Positions 9,957 through 18,153 of a stretch of 64,000 bases of DNA are shown here, one piece after another. Made by a program: the position numbers and the translations under genes. The stretch comes from an uncultured Psychrobacter sp. (lineage in GTDB: Bacteria > Pseudomonadota > Gammaproteobacteria > Pseudomonadales > Moraxellaceae). A model generated the notes under the pieces. The model made no database searches, had not been told where the DNA came from, and saw only the letters and a program-made list of their open reading frames with translations. Every line of letters starts with the position of its first letter. Positions within the stretch are counted from its first letter, which is position 1. Where the stretch lies: contig CANLDW010000004.1 in NCBI GenBank assembly GCA_947489525.1, positions 1 through 64,000 on the forward strand, read 5' to 3'.

Positions 9957-11117
9957 ATGTTAGTTGAACAAAAGCCGCGAGTAATTAATGATATTGACAA
10001 TGTTAGTGATGCCAGCAATACCAGCAATAAGCGCGCGCAGGAGAAGGGGACTAAGGGGACTGAGTCTAGTTTGCAACCAGCTAGTACGCCGCTGGCGCGT
10101 GCCTCTGTAGCACAAAAGCACTATTATGCATCGGGTAAATCTGATGCGGGTGCTCAGTCCAATTTTGCCTATGTTGAGAGTCAGCCTGCAAGCCTTGCAG
10201 TAGAGGCAGCCGTTGCTATCGTTATCAATGGTATTCACTATGCGGTACTGATGGCGAGCCCCAGCCAGTTAGAATACTTGGCTGTGGGCTTTTTGTTTAG
10301 TGAAGGCTTGATTCAGCACAGCCATGAGCTATTGGATTGGGAGGTCACGCAGCTCACTGATGTATCAAGCTTACAGCGCTTTAGTGGAAGTGACAGTTTT
10401 AAAAGGAATAGTTTTGAAAGTAGCAGTTTTAAAGGGAGCGGTGCTGCTAATAGCACGATCGATGATGATAATAATCTCGACAATTCTGCTAACTTTGATC
10501 AACTCACTGAGCAATTACAAGATTATGATGCGTACGTTGTGGAGCTGGTGCTCAATCAGCGCTGTCATCAACGCATTCAAGCGCAGCGTCGCCAGCTGGC
10601 AGGGCGTACTGGCTGCGGAATGTGCGGTATGACAGGTCTAAGCCAAGCACTGCCCAGTCTCAAAGCTTATGCAAAAGATGGCGCATGTCCCAAACCTAGC
10701 CTCGATAAGCTGCTGGCGATACGCGCGCAGGTTGATGCCATGCAGCACACGCATCAGCTCACAGGCGCGGTGCATGCAGCGGCGACAATGCAAGGCGAGC
10801 AGTTGTATCTATTTGAAGATGTCGGCCGCCATAATGCACTTGATAAGCTTATCGGTTGGCAGCTCAGGCACAAGTCCAAGATTAATGGTACTGGACTTGA
10901 TCGTACTGAGCTTGATTGCACTGAGCTTAATTGCGTCGTTATGACCTCGCGCTTATCCATTGAGCTGGTACAAAAGTCCATCCGTATGCAGTTGCCTTGG
11001 CTCGTCGGTATGTCAGCGCCTACCAGCACGGCAGTACGCGTGGCGGAGCGTTACGGCTTAGGTTTGGCTGGGTTTCTACGTGATAATAGGGTGACTTATT
11101 ATGCGGGGTATAGTTGA
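9957..11117 (+). CDS. fdhD: FdhD sulfurtransferase for molybdoenzyme maturation
   Basis: A 386-residue FdhD. The cysteine pair Cys220/Cys223 in GRTGCGMCGMTG passes sulfur from a cysteine desulfurase to the Mo cofactor of formate dehydrogenase-type enzymes; VGRHNALDKLIG and TSRLSIELVQK are family blocks. The protein is about 100 residues longer than E. coli FdhD because of a variable N-terminal tail (1-70), a low-complexity insert (about 140-185) and a short repeat near 305-320. It starts 9 bases after the molybdoenzyme stop, so the two are a unit. The last two residues (Y-S) and the TGA lie inside the left end of a dispersed repeat (11109-11255). Confidence 0.9.
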   Translation: MLVEQKPRVINDIDNVSDASNTSNKRAQEKGTKGTESSLQPASTPLARASVAQKHYYASGKSDAGAQSNFAYVESQPASLAVEAAVAIVINGIHYAVLMASPSQLEYLAVGFLFSEGLIQHSHELLDWEVTQLTDVSSLQRFSGSDSFKRNSFESSSFKGSGAANSTIDDDNNLDNSANFDQLTEQLQDYDAYVVELVLNQRCHQRIQAQRRQLAGRTGCGMCGMTGLSQALPSLKAYAKDGACPKPSLDKLLAIRAQVDAMQHTHQLTGAVHAAATMQGEQLYLFEDVGRHNALDKLIGWQLRHKSKINGTGLDRTELDCTELNCVVMTSRLSIELVQKSIRMQLPWLVGMSAPTSTAVRVAERYGLGLAGFLRDNRVTYYAGYS

Positions 11118-11255
11118 TTCACTTTAAAACCGATACAGTGCTACTGGTATGAATTTTGCGCTGCCTCTGGAGTGCGAAGCGCACAGCAAGCAAGGAAAAT
11201 TTGTACCAGTAGCACGACGATATTAACGTATCGACTTTATTTCGAACTGACTATA
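11109..11255. repeat. TATAG-ended dispersed repeat, copy 1
   Basis: A 147 bp palindromic element. The outer ends are imperfect inverted repeats (TATAGTTGATTCACTTTAAA at the left; GACTTTATTTCGAACTGACT followed by ATA at the right). Inside them is a second inverted repeat, TGCTACTGG / CCAGTAGCA. The core reads AGTGCGAAGCGCACAGCAAG in this orientation. Two further copies lie at 25446-25595 and 55629-55788. It looks like a non-autonomous mobile element (MITE) or a REP-like hairpin. It overlaps the fdhD stop. Confidence 0.85.
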
Positions 11256-11379
11256 CTAAGCTAAGTGCTAGTACTATTCATAAAAGATAAGTATTAGGCA
11301 TAAATATGACTGGCTAAACCGTTATCCTTCATGCTAACTGTTTTATTTTCCTTTCACACACGAAGCTTATATAAACCAA

Positions 11380-13548
11380 CTATCCGCGTCGCCACGTATG
11401 GTATTTACCAACTAAGTCTAAGAGCTTTTCGGGGGCATGATTGCGCTTCCAATTGCCCGCAGCGTATTTATTGCCCTCAGCCCACGTCGGATACATATGG
11501 ATGGTGCCAAGGATTTTGTTCAATCCCAAACCGTGTTTCATGGCAAGGACAAACTCGCTCATAAATTCCCCTGCATTTTCAGCGACGATAGTGACGCCTA
11601 ATATTTTATCTTTACCTTTAGGGGTAATGACTTTAATAAAGCCGTAATTAGCGCTTTCTGTCACGGCACGATCTAAGTCTTTAAAGTCGTAATGCGTCAC
11701 TTCAAAGTCGATGCCCTTGGCGATTGCTTCTTGCTCGTTTAGTCCGACACGAGCGACCTCAGGATCGATAAAGGTCGTCCATGGAATCACGCGGTAATCG
11801 ACTTTGAACTTCTTAAAATGACCGAACAAGCCATTTACCGCCGCGTACCACGCTTGATGCGAGGACACATGGGTGAATAGATAAGGACCTACCACATCTC
11901 CTGCGGCGTATATATTGGGATAAATCGTCTCAAGATACGCATCGGTCTCGATCATCTTATTACTCGTATCTATGCCTAAAGCTTCTAGACCATAGCCCTC
12001 AAGTCGTGCACGGCGACCTACTGCACAAATTAGCTCATCGTATTCAAGCGCAGTCTGGGCTGCACCTTGAGCATCCGTTGGCTCTACGATCAGGTAGTTT
12101 TTACCAGCACGCACTTCACAGCGTAGCGCTTGGTGCGCGGTCAAGATCGTAACGCCGCTGTCTGTCAGTACTTGCTCTGCCAGCACTGAGACCTCAACAT
12201 CCTCGCGCTTCATAAGACGCGCTCCGCGCTCAATCTGGGTGACATCAGAGCCTAAGCGCGCAAAGGCCTGGGCAAGCTCTGAGCCGATTGGACCGCCGCC
12301 GAGTATCACTAGCTTCTTTGGGGCCTCGCTCAAAGTGCTAAACTTCTCCCACAAGGTATCGCTGGTCACATAGCCAGTCTCTTTAAGTCCTGGCAGCTCG
12401 GGAACGACGGGACGCGCGCCGGTTGCAATTACAATCGTGCGCGTCGTCAGTCTTTGTACGCCGCCATCGTTTAAGGCAATCTCAACCGTCCACGGATCGA
12501 TGATTTTGGCATAGCCTTTTAACACCTCAACCCCAAGATCGGTGTAGCGCTCCACGCTATCATTTGGCGCAATGTCAGCGATGACGTTATGGATACGTGT
12601 CATAATATGGTGAAACGAAAACTGCGGCTTAGTATCGTCAAGACCGTAGCGCGACGCGTGGCGCATGTGCTCAGCCACTTTAGCACTTTTGATCAGCGCT
12701 TTACTGGGGACACAGCCATAGTTTAAGCAGTCCCCGCCCATCTCGCCCGCTTCTATTAGCGTCACTTTTGCTTTGACAGTCGCTGCGATATAGCTGGTGA
12801 CCAAACCGCCAGAACCACCACCAATAACGATCATATTGCGATCGAAGCTTTTGGGCTTAGTGTAACCTTTATAAACGCGGCGTTTTTTGAACATGGTGAG
12901 GATACCTTTAGCGATGAGGGGAAAGAAGCCTAACAGCACAAATGACAAAATTAGATCTAAAGACAAGATACTCGATAAGCTATCAATCTGTGCCAACTGT
13001 GTTCCTGCATTGACGTAGACTAAAGTGCCTGCCAGCATGCCAAGCTGACTGACCCAATAAAACGTCCACGTCTTAATCGCGGTCAGACCCATAAGCAGAT
13101 TAATCACAAAAAACGGAAATAACGGCACTAAGCGCAGGGTAAATAAATAAAACGCACCTTGTTTTTTGACTCCCTCATCAATGGCGTCCAGACGCTCAGG
13201 GAAGCGCTGCTTAATTGTATCTCGTAGCAGATAGCGCGAGGTCAAAAAAGAGATTGTCGCGCCAATACTAGAGGCAAAAGAGGCAATGAGCACGCCTTGC
13301 ACCAAGCCAAACAACGCGCCAGCAGCTAAAGTAAGGATAGCTGCGCCCGGTAGGGAAAGCGCAGTGACTAAGACATAAATCAGAAAAAACCCGCCAATCA
13401 CAAGTAGAGGCGACTGCGCTTTGTAGGCATCAAACTGTGCCATCGAACCTTTCAAGCCATCCAGCGTGAGCAGCTCATTGAGATCAAAGTAAAAGAAGCT
13501 AATAATCAGAGCCAATACAGCGAGTACGAGTATTATTTTTTTTATCAT
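11380..13548 (-). CDS. TVP38/TMEM64 membrane domain fused to a mercuric-reductase-like flavoprotein
   Basis: A 722-residue fusion. Residues about 1-220 are a TVP38/TMEM64 (VTT/SNARE-associated) membrane domain with several TM helices (AGALFGLVQGVLIASFASSIG is typical). Residues about 238-715 are a class I pyridine nucleotide-disulfide oxidoreductase: FAD site VIGGGSGGLVTSYIAA, redox pair GGDCLNYGCVPSKALI, NAD(P) site VILGGGPIGSELAQAFARLG, and the dimerisation domain at the end. The N-terminal HMA domain and the C-terminal Cys pair of true MerA are absent, so mercury reduction is unlikely. The fusion would anchor a disulfide reductase to the inner membrane; its electron acceptor is unknown. 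Confidence 0.88.
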   Translation of the reverse strand: MIKKIILVLAVLALIISFFYFDLNELLTLDGLKGSMAQFDAYKAQSPLLVIGGFFLIYVLVTALSLPGAAILTLAAGALFGLVQGVLIASFASSIGATISFLTSRYLLRDTIKQRFPERLDAIDEGVKKQGAFYLFTLRLVPLFPFFVINLLMGLTAIKTWTFYWVSQLGMLAGTLVYVNAGTQLAQIDSLSSILSLDLILSFVLLGFFPLIAKGILTMFKKRRVYKGYTKPKSFDRNMIVIGGGSGGLVTSYIAATVKAKVTLIEAGEMGGDCLNYGCVPSKALIKSAKVAEHMRHASRYGLDDTKPQFSFHHIMTRIHNVIADIAPNDSVERYTDLGVEVLKGYAKIIDPWTVEIALNDGGVQRLTTRTIVIATGARPVVPELPGLKETGYVTSDTLWEKFSTLSEAPKKLVILGGGPIGSELAQAFARLGSDVTQIERGARLMKREDVEVSVLAEQVLTDSGVTILTAHQALRCEVRAGKNYLIVEPTDAQGAAQTALEYDELICAVGRRARLEGYGLEALGIDTSNKMIETDAYLETIYPNIYAAGDVVGPYLFTHVSSHQAWYAAVNGLFGHFKKFKVDYRVIPWTTFIDPEVARVGLNEQEAIAKGIDFEVTHYDFKDLDRAVTESANYGFIKVITPKGKDKILGVTIVAENAGEFMSEFVLAMKHGLGLNKILGTIHMYPTWAEGNKYAAGNWKRNHAPEKLLDLVGKYHTWRRG

Positions 13549-13785
13549 GAAATATCCGAAGGTAGGTTACGACAAGTAAGTGGCGACATGTCGCGCAGCT
13601 CTTTACTTTAACACAGCGCGTCTGTTGATAAGTATCGCAACGTTATTCTTATAATAGTTGACCTATCTGTAGGTAAGGATATAAAGAATGCAAATGCTGA
13701 TCTCGTCTATTTATAATCGTCAGAATACACCCCATATAGCATCAAAGCCTAAACTAAATATTTAAGAAAAGTGTGATGATTAATT

Positions 13786-14199
13786 ATGATTATTATTAAT
13801 AACCGGATTAGCCTAAGTGATAATGAGGTTGAGATTAACGCTATACGCGCGCAGGGGGCAGGCGGGCAAAACGTCAATAAAGTCGCCTCGGCGATACATC
13901 TGCGTTTTGATATTAAGGCCTCAAGTTTAAGTGACGTACAAAAACAGCGCCTGCTGGACACGCAAGACAATCGCCTTACTAAAGATGGCGTCCTTGTGAT
14001 GAAAGCGCAGCAGCACCGTACGCAGGAGCGCAATAGAGATGACGCGATAGAGCGGCTTAGACGCTTTATAGTAGCAGCGCTGCGTGTTGAAAAAGTACGC
14101 AAACCGACCAAACCGAGCCGCAGTGCCAAACGCAAACGCGTCGATCAAAAGACCCAGCGTGGTCGCACCAAAGCGCTACGCGGCAAAGTTGATTTTTAG
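13786..14199 (+). CDS. arfB: ArfB (YaeJ) ribosome-rescue peptidyl-tRNA hydrolase
   Basis: A 137-residue release-factor-like protein. IRAQGAGGQNVNKVASAIHL contains the GGQ loop that hydrolyses peptidyl-tRNA. The lysine/arginine-rich tail (about 100-137, ending KALRGKVDF) is the part that enters the empty mRNA channel of a stalled ribosome. No stop-codon recognition domain is present, as expected for ArfB as opposed to RF1/RF2. It is a single gene, convergent with the hydrolase at 14207. Confidence 0.95.
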   Translation: MIIINNRISLSDNEVEINAIRAQGAGGQNVNKVASAIHLRFDIKASSLSDVQKQRLLDTQDNRLTKDGVLVMKAQQHRTQERNRDDAIERLRRFIVAALRVEKVRKPTKPSRSAKRKRVDQKTQRGRTKALRGKVDF

Positions 14200-14206
14200 C
14201 AGCTCA

Positions 14207-15088
14207 TTAACCCGTACTATCTCTAAAATTTAAATAAGCATTAGTAATAGCATCGGCATCTTCAATCTGCGGATAATGACCTAAGTCTGACATCACGGTA
14301 ATATCAGCATCAGGAATAAGCGTACGATAGCGCTCGATCATATGCTGACCTGAGATAGGATCTTTTGCACCCGCGATCAGCTTAACAGGCACAGGGCTGT
14401 CGATGATGGCTCCGACCCAGCGCTGACGATACTTTTTGCGCTGGGGGATATAGTTGATCAATTTGTGCATGACGGCCAAACCGTTATTGTGTGTGAGTAG
14501 CTGCCATAAGTTATCGATAACCTTGTCACTTGGCGGTGTATGAGGGCCAAATATTCGCTGCAAATTGGTAGCAAATTTTGATTTGTTTATCAGTTTGGAG
14601 ACGAGCGGTCCTAGCGGCGATAACAACAGCTTTTGAATGAGGATAGGTCGGTGCGTCTCAGGGAATAATCCGCCATTTAAAAAGCACACGCTATGAATAG
14701 TAAGCTTACTGCTACCATCCACTTGCCGCGCCAGCAACTCTTGCGCCACCGTATCGCCATAATCATGCGCTAAAATGTGATAGCTACTGACATTATGCTT
14801 ATCTAAAAATGCCTCAAAGATATCTGCTTGCTCACTGATCAAATAGCGCGCATCCTTAGGTTTATCAGATAAACCAAAGCCTAACATATCTAGAGTAAGT
14901 ACATAATAGCGCTCGGTAAGCTCATCCCACATGCCCTCCCAATCCCAACTGGCACTGGGATAGCCATGAATGAGTAGCAAGGCGGCTACGTCGTTATTAT
15001 CTTTATCGCCGCCACAACGCGTAAAGATTTGCCGCCCGTTTATAGACTCGTACTGTCCCAGCTGTTCCCACTGCTTCACACTGATCAT
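14207..15088 (-). CDS. MEST-like alpha/beta hydrolase
   Basis: A 293-residue alpha/beta hydrolase. The nucleophile elbow reads AHDYGDTVAQELL, so the nucleophile is Asp, as in epoxide hydrolases and haloalkane dehalogenases, not Ser. The oxyanion region is LLIHGYPSASWDW and the late His is in DLGHYPQIEDAD. Blocks such as LNGGLFPETHRP and QRKKYRQRWVGA closely resemble vertebrate MEST/PEG1 (recalled from memory). The start is 5 bases from the end of the class II aldolase gene, so the two are probably co-transcribed. The substrate is unknown. Confidence 0.85.
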   Translation of the reverse strand: MISVKQWEQLGQYESINGRQIFTRCGGDKDNNDVAALLLIHGYPSASWDWEGMWDELTERYYVLTLDMLGFGLSDKPKDARYLISEQADIFEAFLDKHNVSSYHILAHDYGDTVAQELLARQVDGSSKLTIHSVCFLNGGLFPETHRPILIQKLLLSPLGPLVSKLINKSKFATNLQRIFGPHTPPSDKVIDNLWQLLTHNNGLAVMHKLINYIPQRKKYRQRWVGAIIDSPVPVKLIAGAKDPISGQHMIERYRTLIPDADITVMSDLGHYPQIEDADAITNAYLNFRDSTG

Positions 15089-15093
15089 CGCGA

Positions 15094-15891
15094 TTACTCC
15101 GCAAACGAAGGATCAGTTCGGTGCAGTTTACGCAGTAGGGCAGGCCACGCGATGCCGCCGCCAGCTTCTTTGGTGACCGCTTGCGACGCTGCTTGTATAC
15201 CCGCTAATATTTGCGGTGATATATGGGTTAAAGTACTGCCGCCGCTTTGTGCTTTGATTTGCACCTCGCACGCTCTTTGCATAATATACATAAACAAAAA
15301 GGCATCGGCGACGCTGCTGGCACACGTCAGCAGACCATGGTTACGCAGGATCATAAAGTTGGCATCGCCTAAATCAGCGACCAAACGCACTTTTTCTTCT
15401 GGGTTGAGCGCCACGCCTTCGTAGTCGTGATAGGCTAGATTGGACAAGGGAAAAAGCGACTGCTGCGATATAGGAAGTAGACCTTGCTCTTGTGCCGATA
15501 CGGCAACGCCTGCGCTAGTATGCAAGTGGATGACGCAGTGCGCATCATGACGCGCCTCATGTACTGCGCTATGAATGGTAAAGCCTGCTGGATTGATATC
15601 GTACTCTGATGCGCCGAGCTTTTCACCCGCCTGATTGACTTTTACTAGATTGGAGGCGGTAATCTCTTCAAATAGTAAGCCATATGGATTGATCAAAAAC
15701 GCATCCTCAGTGTCGGGTACGCGCGCGGAGATGTGAGTGAATACCAAGTCATCCCAGCCGTATAGGGCAACCAGTCGGTAGCAAGCGGCTAGATCGACGC
15801 GCATTTGCCATTCTTGTTCGCTCACCGTTGATTGCATACTCTGGTGTGCTTCGTCTTTTATCCTATTTATTACATTATTTGCAATAGTCAT
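15094..15891 (-). CDS. class II aldolase/adducin-family protein
   Basis: A 265-residue protein. FTHISARVPDTEDAFLINPY, HLHTSAG (metal-binding His pair) and ILRNHGLLTC are class II aldolase/adducin signatures. Members include L-fuculose-phosphate aldolase, but this long adducin-like subgroup mostly lacks a known reaction. It is first in a two-gene unit with the MEST-like hydrolase at 14207-15088. AGGAAGACACT precedes the ATG at 15891. Confidence 0.85.
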   Translation of the reverse strand: MTIANNVINRIKDEAHQSMQSTVSEQEWQMRVDLAACYRLVALYGWDDLVFTHISARVPDTEDAFLINPYGLLFEEITASNLVKVNQAGEKLGASEYDINPAGFTIHSAVHEARHDAHCVIHLHTSAGVAVSAQEQGLLPISQQSLFPLSNLAYHDYEGVALNPEEKVRLVADLGDANFMILRNHGLLTCASSVADAFLFMYIMQRACEVQIKAQSGGSTLTHISPQILAGIQAASQAVTKEAGGGIAWPALLRKLHRTDPSFAE

Positions 15892-16194
15892 AGTGTCTTC
15901 CTTTACTATTATCGTTATGCTAAATATAGCACTCTTTTATTTATTACCCTTAATATTTATGGTAAAGGGTGTTGAGCCATATTTCTAATTCTTTGTTTCG
16001 CACGATAAGCAATACTTTAATACCACTAAAATAAAGAGAGCAGGTTTTTACAGACATCGAAGTTTAATACTTACTAGTTTTGACGCTTACTACTTTTCAC
16101 ACTTACTACTACAAAATAAATGTCATACTGCCTATAACTAACTTTGAGACTATTAAGCACTGTTTTAACAAAGCTTAAACCACTGAGGCAACCC
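15892..16194. other. intergenic region between divergent genes
   Basis: An AT-rich 303-base gap between the class II aldolase gene and the unknown gene at 16195. It holds a short imperfect tandem (TTTTGACGCTTACTACTTTT, then CACTTACTACTAC, 16078-16111). No gene, RNA or clear promoter box was identified. Confidence 0.5.
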
Positions 16195-16662
16195 ATGATC
16201 AATTCTAATATCATTCAGCACCACTTCTTCGTTCCTGACGACAAAAAACTAACCGTACATCCTAAAGCAATGCCTGCCTATGAGGCTTGGCTACAGTTTC
16301 GACCTCAGCATGCACGTTTAAATCTAAGTACAGTCGATAAAAACTACAAGCCGATAGTACGACTCATTCCGCACGCCAAAGACCATTTTTTCTACTTTGA
16401 TAGCTTTGAGCGTATGGCACAGCTACTCGAACATGAGGCTCATATTAGCCAGCCGTTTATGGTCATCGTCGATGATGAGACGCAAGTTGCGACGATGGCA
16501 TGGGCTGAAGTGCTCAAGTTAAGCGTTTATAGAGAGGTAAACCATACCTCGCTATGGCAACATCTACAAGCAAACTGTCCTGAAGATATATTAAAGGTAT
16601 TAATGAATAGTCATACGTTAAGTATAGAGGACTATTGCAATTTTGCGGGTATAGTCAGTTGA
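16195..16662 (+). CDS. conserved-looking hypothetical protein
   Basis: About 155 residues from ATG 16195, chosen because GAGG sits 6 bases upstream; an earlier ATG at 16144 has no ribosome site. There is no signal peptide or TM segment. The middle (RLNLSTVDKNYKPIVRLIPH, then HFFYFDSFERMAQLLEHEA) has the feel of a small cytosolic alpha/beta protein, and PFMVIVDDETQVATMAWAEV could be a beta-hairpin region. I do not recognise the family. It is convergent with the GT2 gene at 16717 and stands alone. Confidence 0.6.
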   Translation: MINSNIIQHHFFVPDDKKLTVHPKAMPAYEAWLQFRPQHARLNLSTVDKNYKPIVRLIPHAKDHFFYFDSFERMAQLLEHEAHISQPFMVIVDDETQVATMAWAEVLKLSVYREVNHTSLWQHLQANCPEDILKVLMNSHTLSIEDYCNFAGIVS

Positions 16663-16716
16663 AAATAAAAATATAAGGTAGAATAGAGCACTACAGGCCT
16701 TCGTTTATTAATAGCG

Positions 16717-17400
16717 TTATTCTAAGTGGTTTCGTTCAAGAGTCGCCAAAAATGCAGCAAAACCCTCATTTGCTCGAGCGTCTAAGCGACTACTGGTTGT
16801 TACGCGCACGCGGTTGCTCCAAACAATATCGTAGTTTTGGGCTTCAAACTTTTTGACCAAGCTTACATCTTCATGACATGGTAGGGGATCAAAGCCGCCA
16901 ACAGCAAGGTAAGCGTTCGCGCTAAAGCTTAAATTTGCCCCATGGATATGGCGGTGTCCCATCTTATCTTGGTAGTGTTCAAGGTAAGCTTCTTTTGTTT
17001 GCAGGGTTAAATGCGCCCAGTTATCGACGCTGACAACGCCGCAGATCATAGCCGTCGGCTGATCGGTGATATGTTTGATTTGCTCTACTAGCCACTCTGA
17101 CGACACGACTGAATCAGCGTCAGTACAGGCCAGCCACGTCGCGCCCTTGGCAATAGCATGACGAATGCCCAAATCGCGCACGCGTCCCACGCAGCGGTAG
17201 TTGCAGGACAAATACTCGACGCCTGCGGCTTTAACTAAGACTTCGGTATTATCAGTACAGCTATCGAGCACCACTAGCGGATAGGCTGTAATAATTGCGG
17301 GCAGCTGCTTAATGGCAAGCTGTACTGATGTTAAACAGTCACTGATAGTCAGCGCTTCATTATGAGCAGGAATCACGACAGCGAGGGTTATGTTGTCCAT
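16717..17400 (-). CDS. family 2 glycosyltransferase, soluble
   Basis: A 227-residue GT2 (GT-A fold): LAVVIPAHNEALTISDCLTS at the N-terminus, the metal/nucleotide-sugar motif CTDADSVV, and the acceptor-site region GGFDPLPCHEDVSLVKKF. No TM segment is visible, so it is cytosolic or peripheral. It is the last gene of a six-gene minus-strand operon that begins with otsB at 22832. Gap from the methyltransferase gene is 6 bases. Sugar donor and acceptor are unknown. Confidence 0.85.
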   Translation of the reverse strand: MDNITLAVVIPAHNEALTISDCLTSVQLAIKQLPAIITAYPLVVLDSCTDNTEVLVKAAGVEYLSCNYRCVGRVRDLGIRHAIAKGATWLACTDADSVVSSEWLVEQIKHITDQPTAMICGVVSVDNWAHLTLQTKEAYLEHYQDKMGHRHIHGANLSFSANAYLAVGGFDPLPCHEDVSLVKKFEAQNYDIVWSNRVRVTTSSRLDARANEGFAAFLATLERNHLE

Positions 17401-17406
17401 AAACGA

Positions 17407-18153
17407 TCAAACCAACTTTTCTTGCATAGCGACGGTCTTTGGCGTGTTTTGCCAAACATCTAATAAAAAATCACTATCGACAAGCTGGCTCTGGTGAGTA
17501 AAAACTGGTTGGGTAAAATCAGGCTCATCTTCCTGATTAAATGCCTGCTGTAAGCGCTGATGTACGGTTTCGCCCGTCATTACAAAACCATCAATAGCAT
17601 AGCGCCAATGACAGCACAATAATGTACCGCCTACTGCAATATTATGTTTAATCCAAGTGATTACCGTATCGATATCAGCAGGTGATAGATAATATAAAAT
17701 TTCACTGATGACTATTAAATCAAAGGGCGGTTGATAAGCAGGCGTACTGTCTGTTTTTGTTAGACCAGTTTTTGTTAAATCTGCTAGTTGTAAAGTCGAT
17801 AAAATACTAGGAATAACGCCTTGTATCACCTTGACGTGAGAGGCGTCCGCTAAGCGCTGTTTGGCTAACTGCACCGCTTTATCATTGCCATCTATACTTA
17901 GCAAGGTCTGACAACGCTGAGCCAGCAATACACTAAACACGCCGTTGCCACAGCCAAGCTCAATAGCTTTGTCGTACTCAAGCTGCGGTAACACGGCAAG
18001 GCACATATCGCGTTTGCGCTGCTCGTACCAGCGGCTTTGATACTGCCACGGGTCGCTATTGTCGCTGTATAAGGCGTCAAAATAGCGTTCTGAATAAGCG
18101 TTAGACTGAGCGTCATCGGTAGTAGATGGCGTCGCTTTAGGCGTGTGGCTCAT
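17407..18153 (-). CDS. NodS-like SAM-dependent methyltransferase
   Basis: About 248 residues from the ATG at 18153, which has GGGAAG 8-9 bases upstream; a longer frame extends into the PIG-L gene but is unlikely. YFDALYSDNSDPWQYQSRWY and AIELGCGNGVFSVLLAQRC (SAM-binding motif I) are typical of the NodS group, which in rhizobia N-methylates the deacetylated end of chitin oligomers. The start overlaps the end of the PIG-L deacetylase gene by 17 bases, a sign of translational coupling. An N- or O-methylation of the product of that deacetylase is the simplest reading. Confidence 0.82.
   Translation of the reverse strand: MSHTPKATPSTTDDAQSNAYSERYFDALYSDNSDPWQYQSRWYEQRKRDMCLAVLPQLEYDKAIELGCGNGVFSVLLAQRCQTLLSIDGNDKAVQLAKQRLADASHVKVIQGVIPSILSTLQLADLTKTGLTKTDSTPAYQPPFDLIVISEILYYLSPADIDTVITWIKHNIAVGGTLLCCHWRYAIDGFVMTGETVHQRLQQAFNQEDEPDFTQPVFTHQSQLVDSDFLLDVWQNTPKTVAMQEKLV

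Noticed and set aside
11380..13548. Mercuric reductase (merA) of a mer operon
   Set aside because: No HMA domain, no C-terminal Cys pair, and no merR, merT or merP nearby.
14500..14800. Haloalkane dehalogenase call for the MEST-like protein
   Set aside because: It shares the Asp nucleophile only; the surrounding blocks fit MEST better and halide-binding residues cannot be confirmed by eye.
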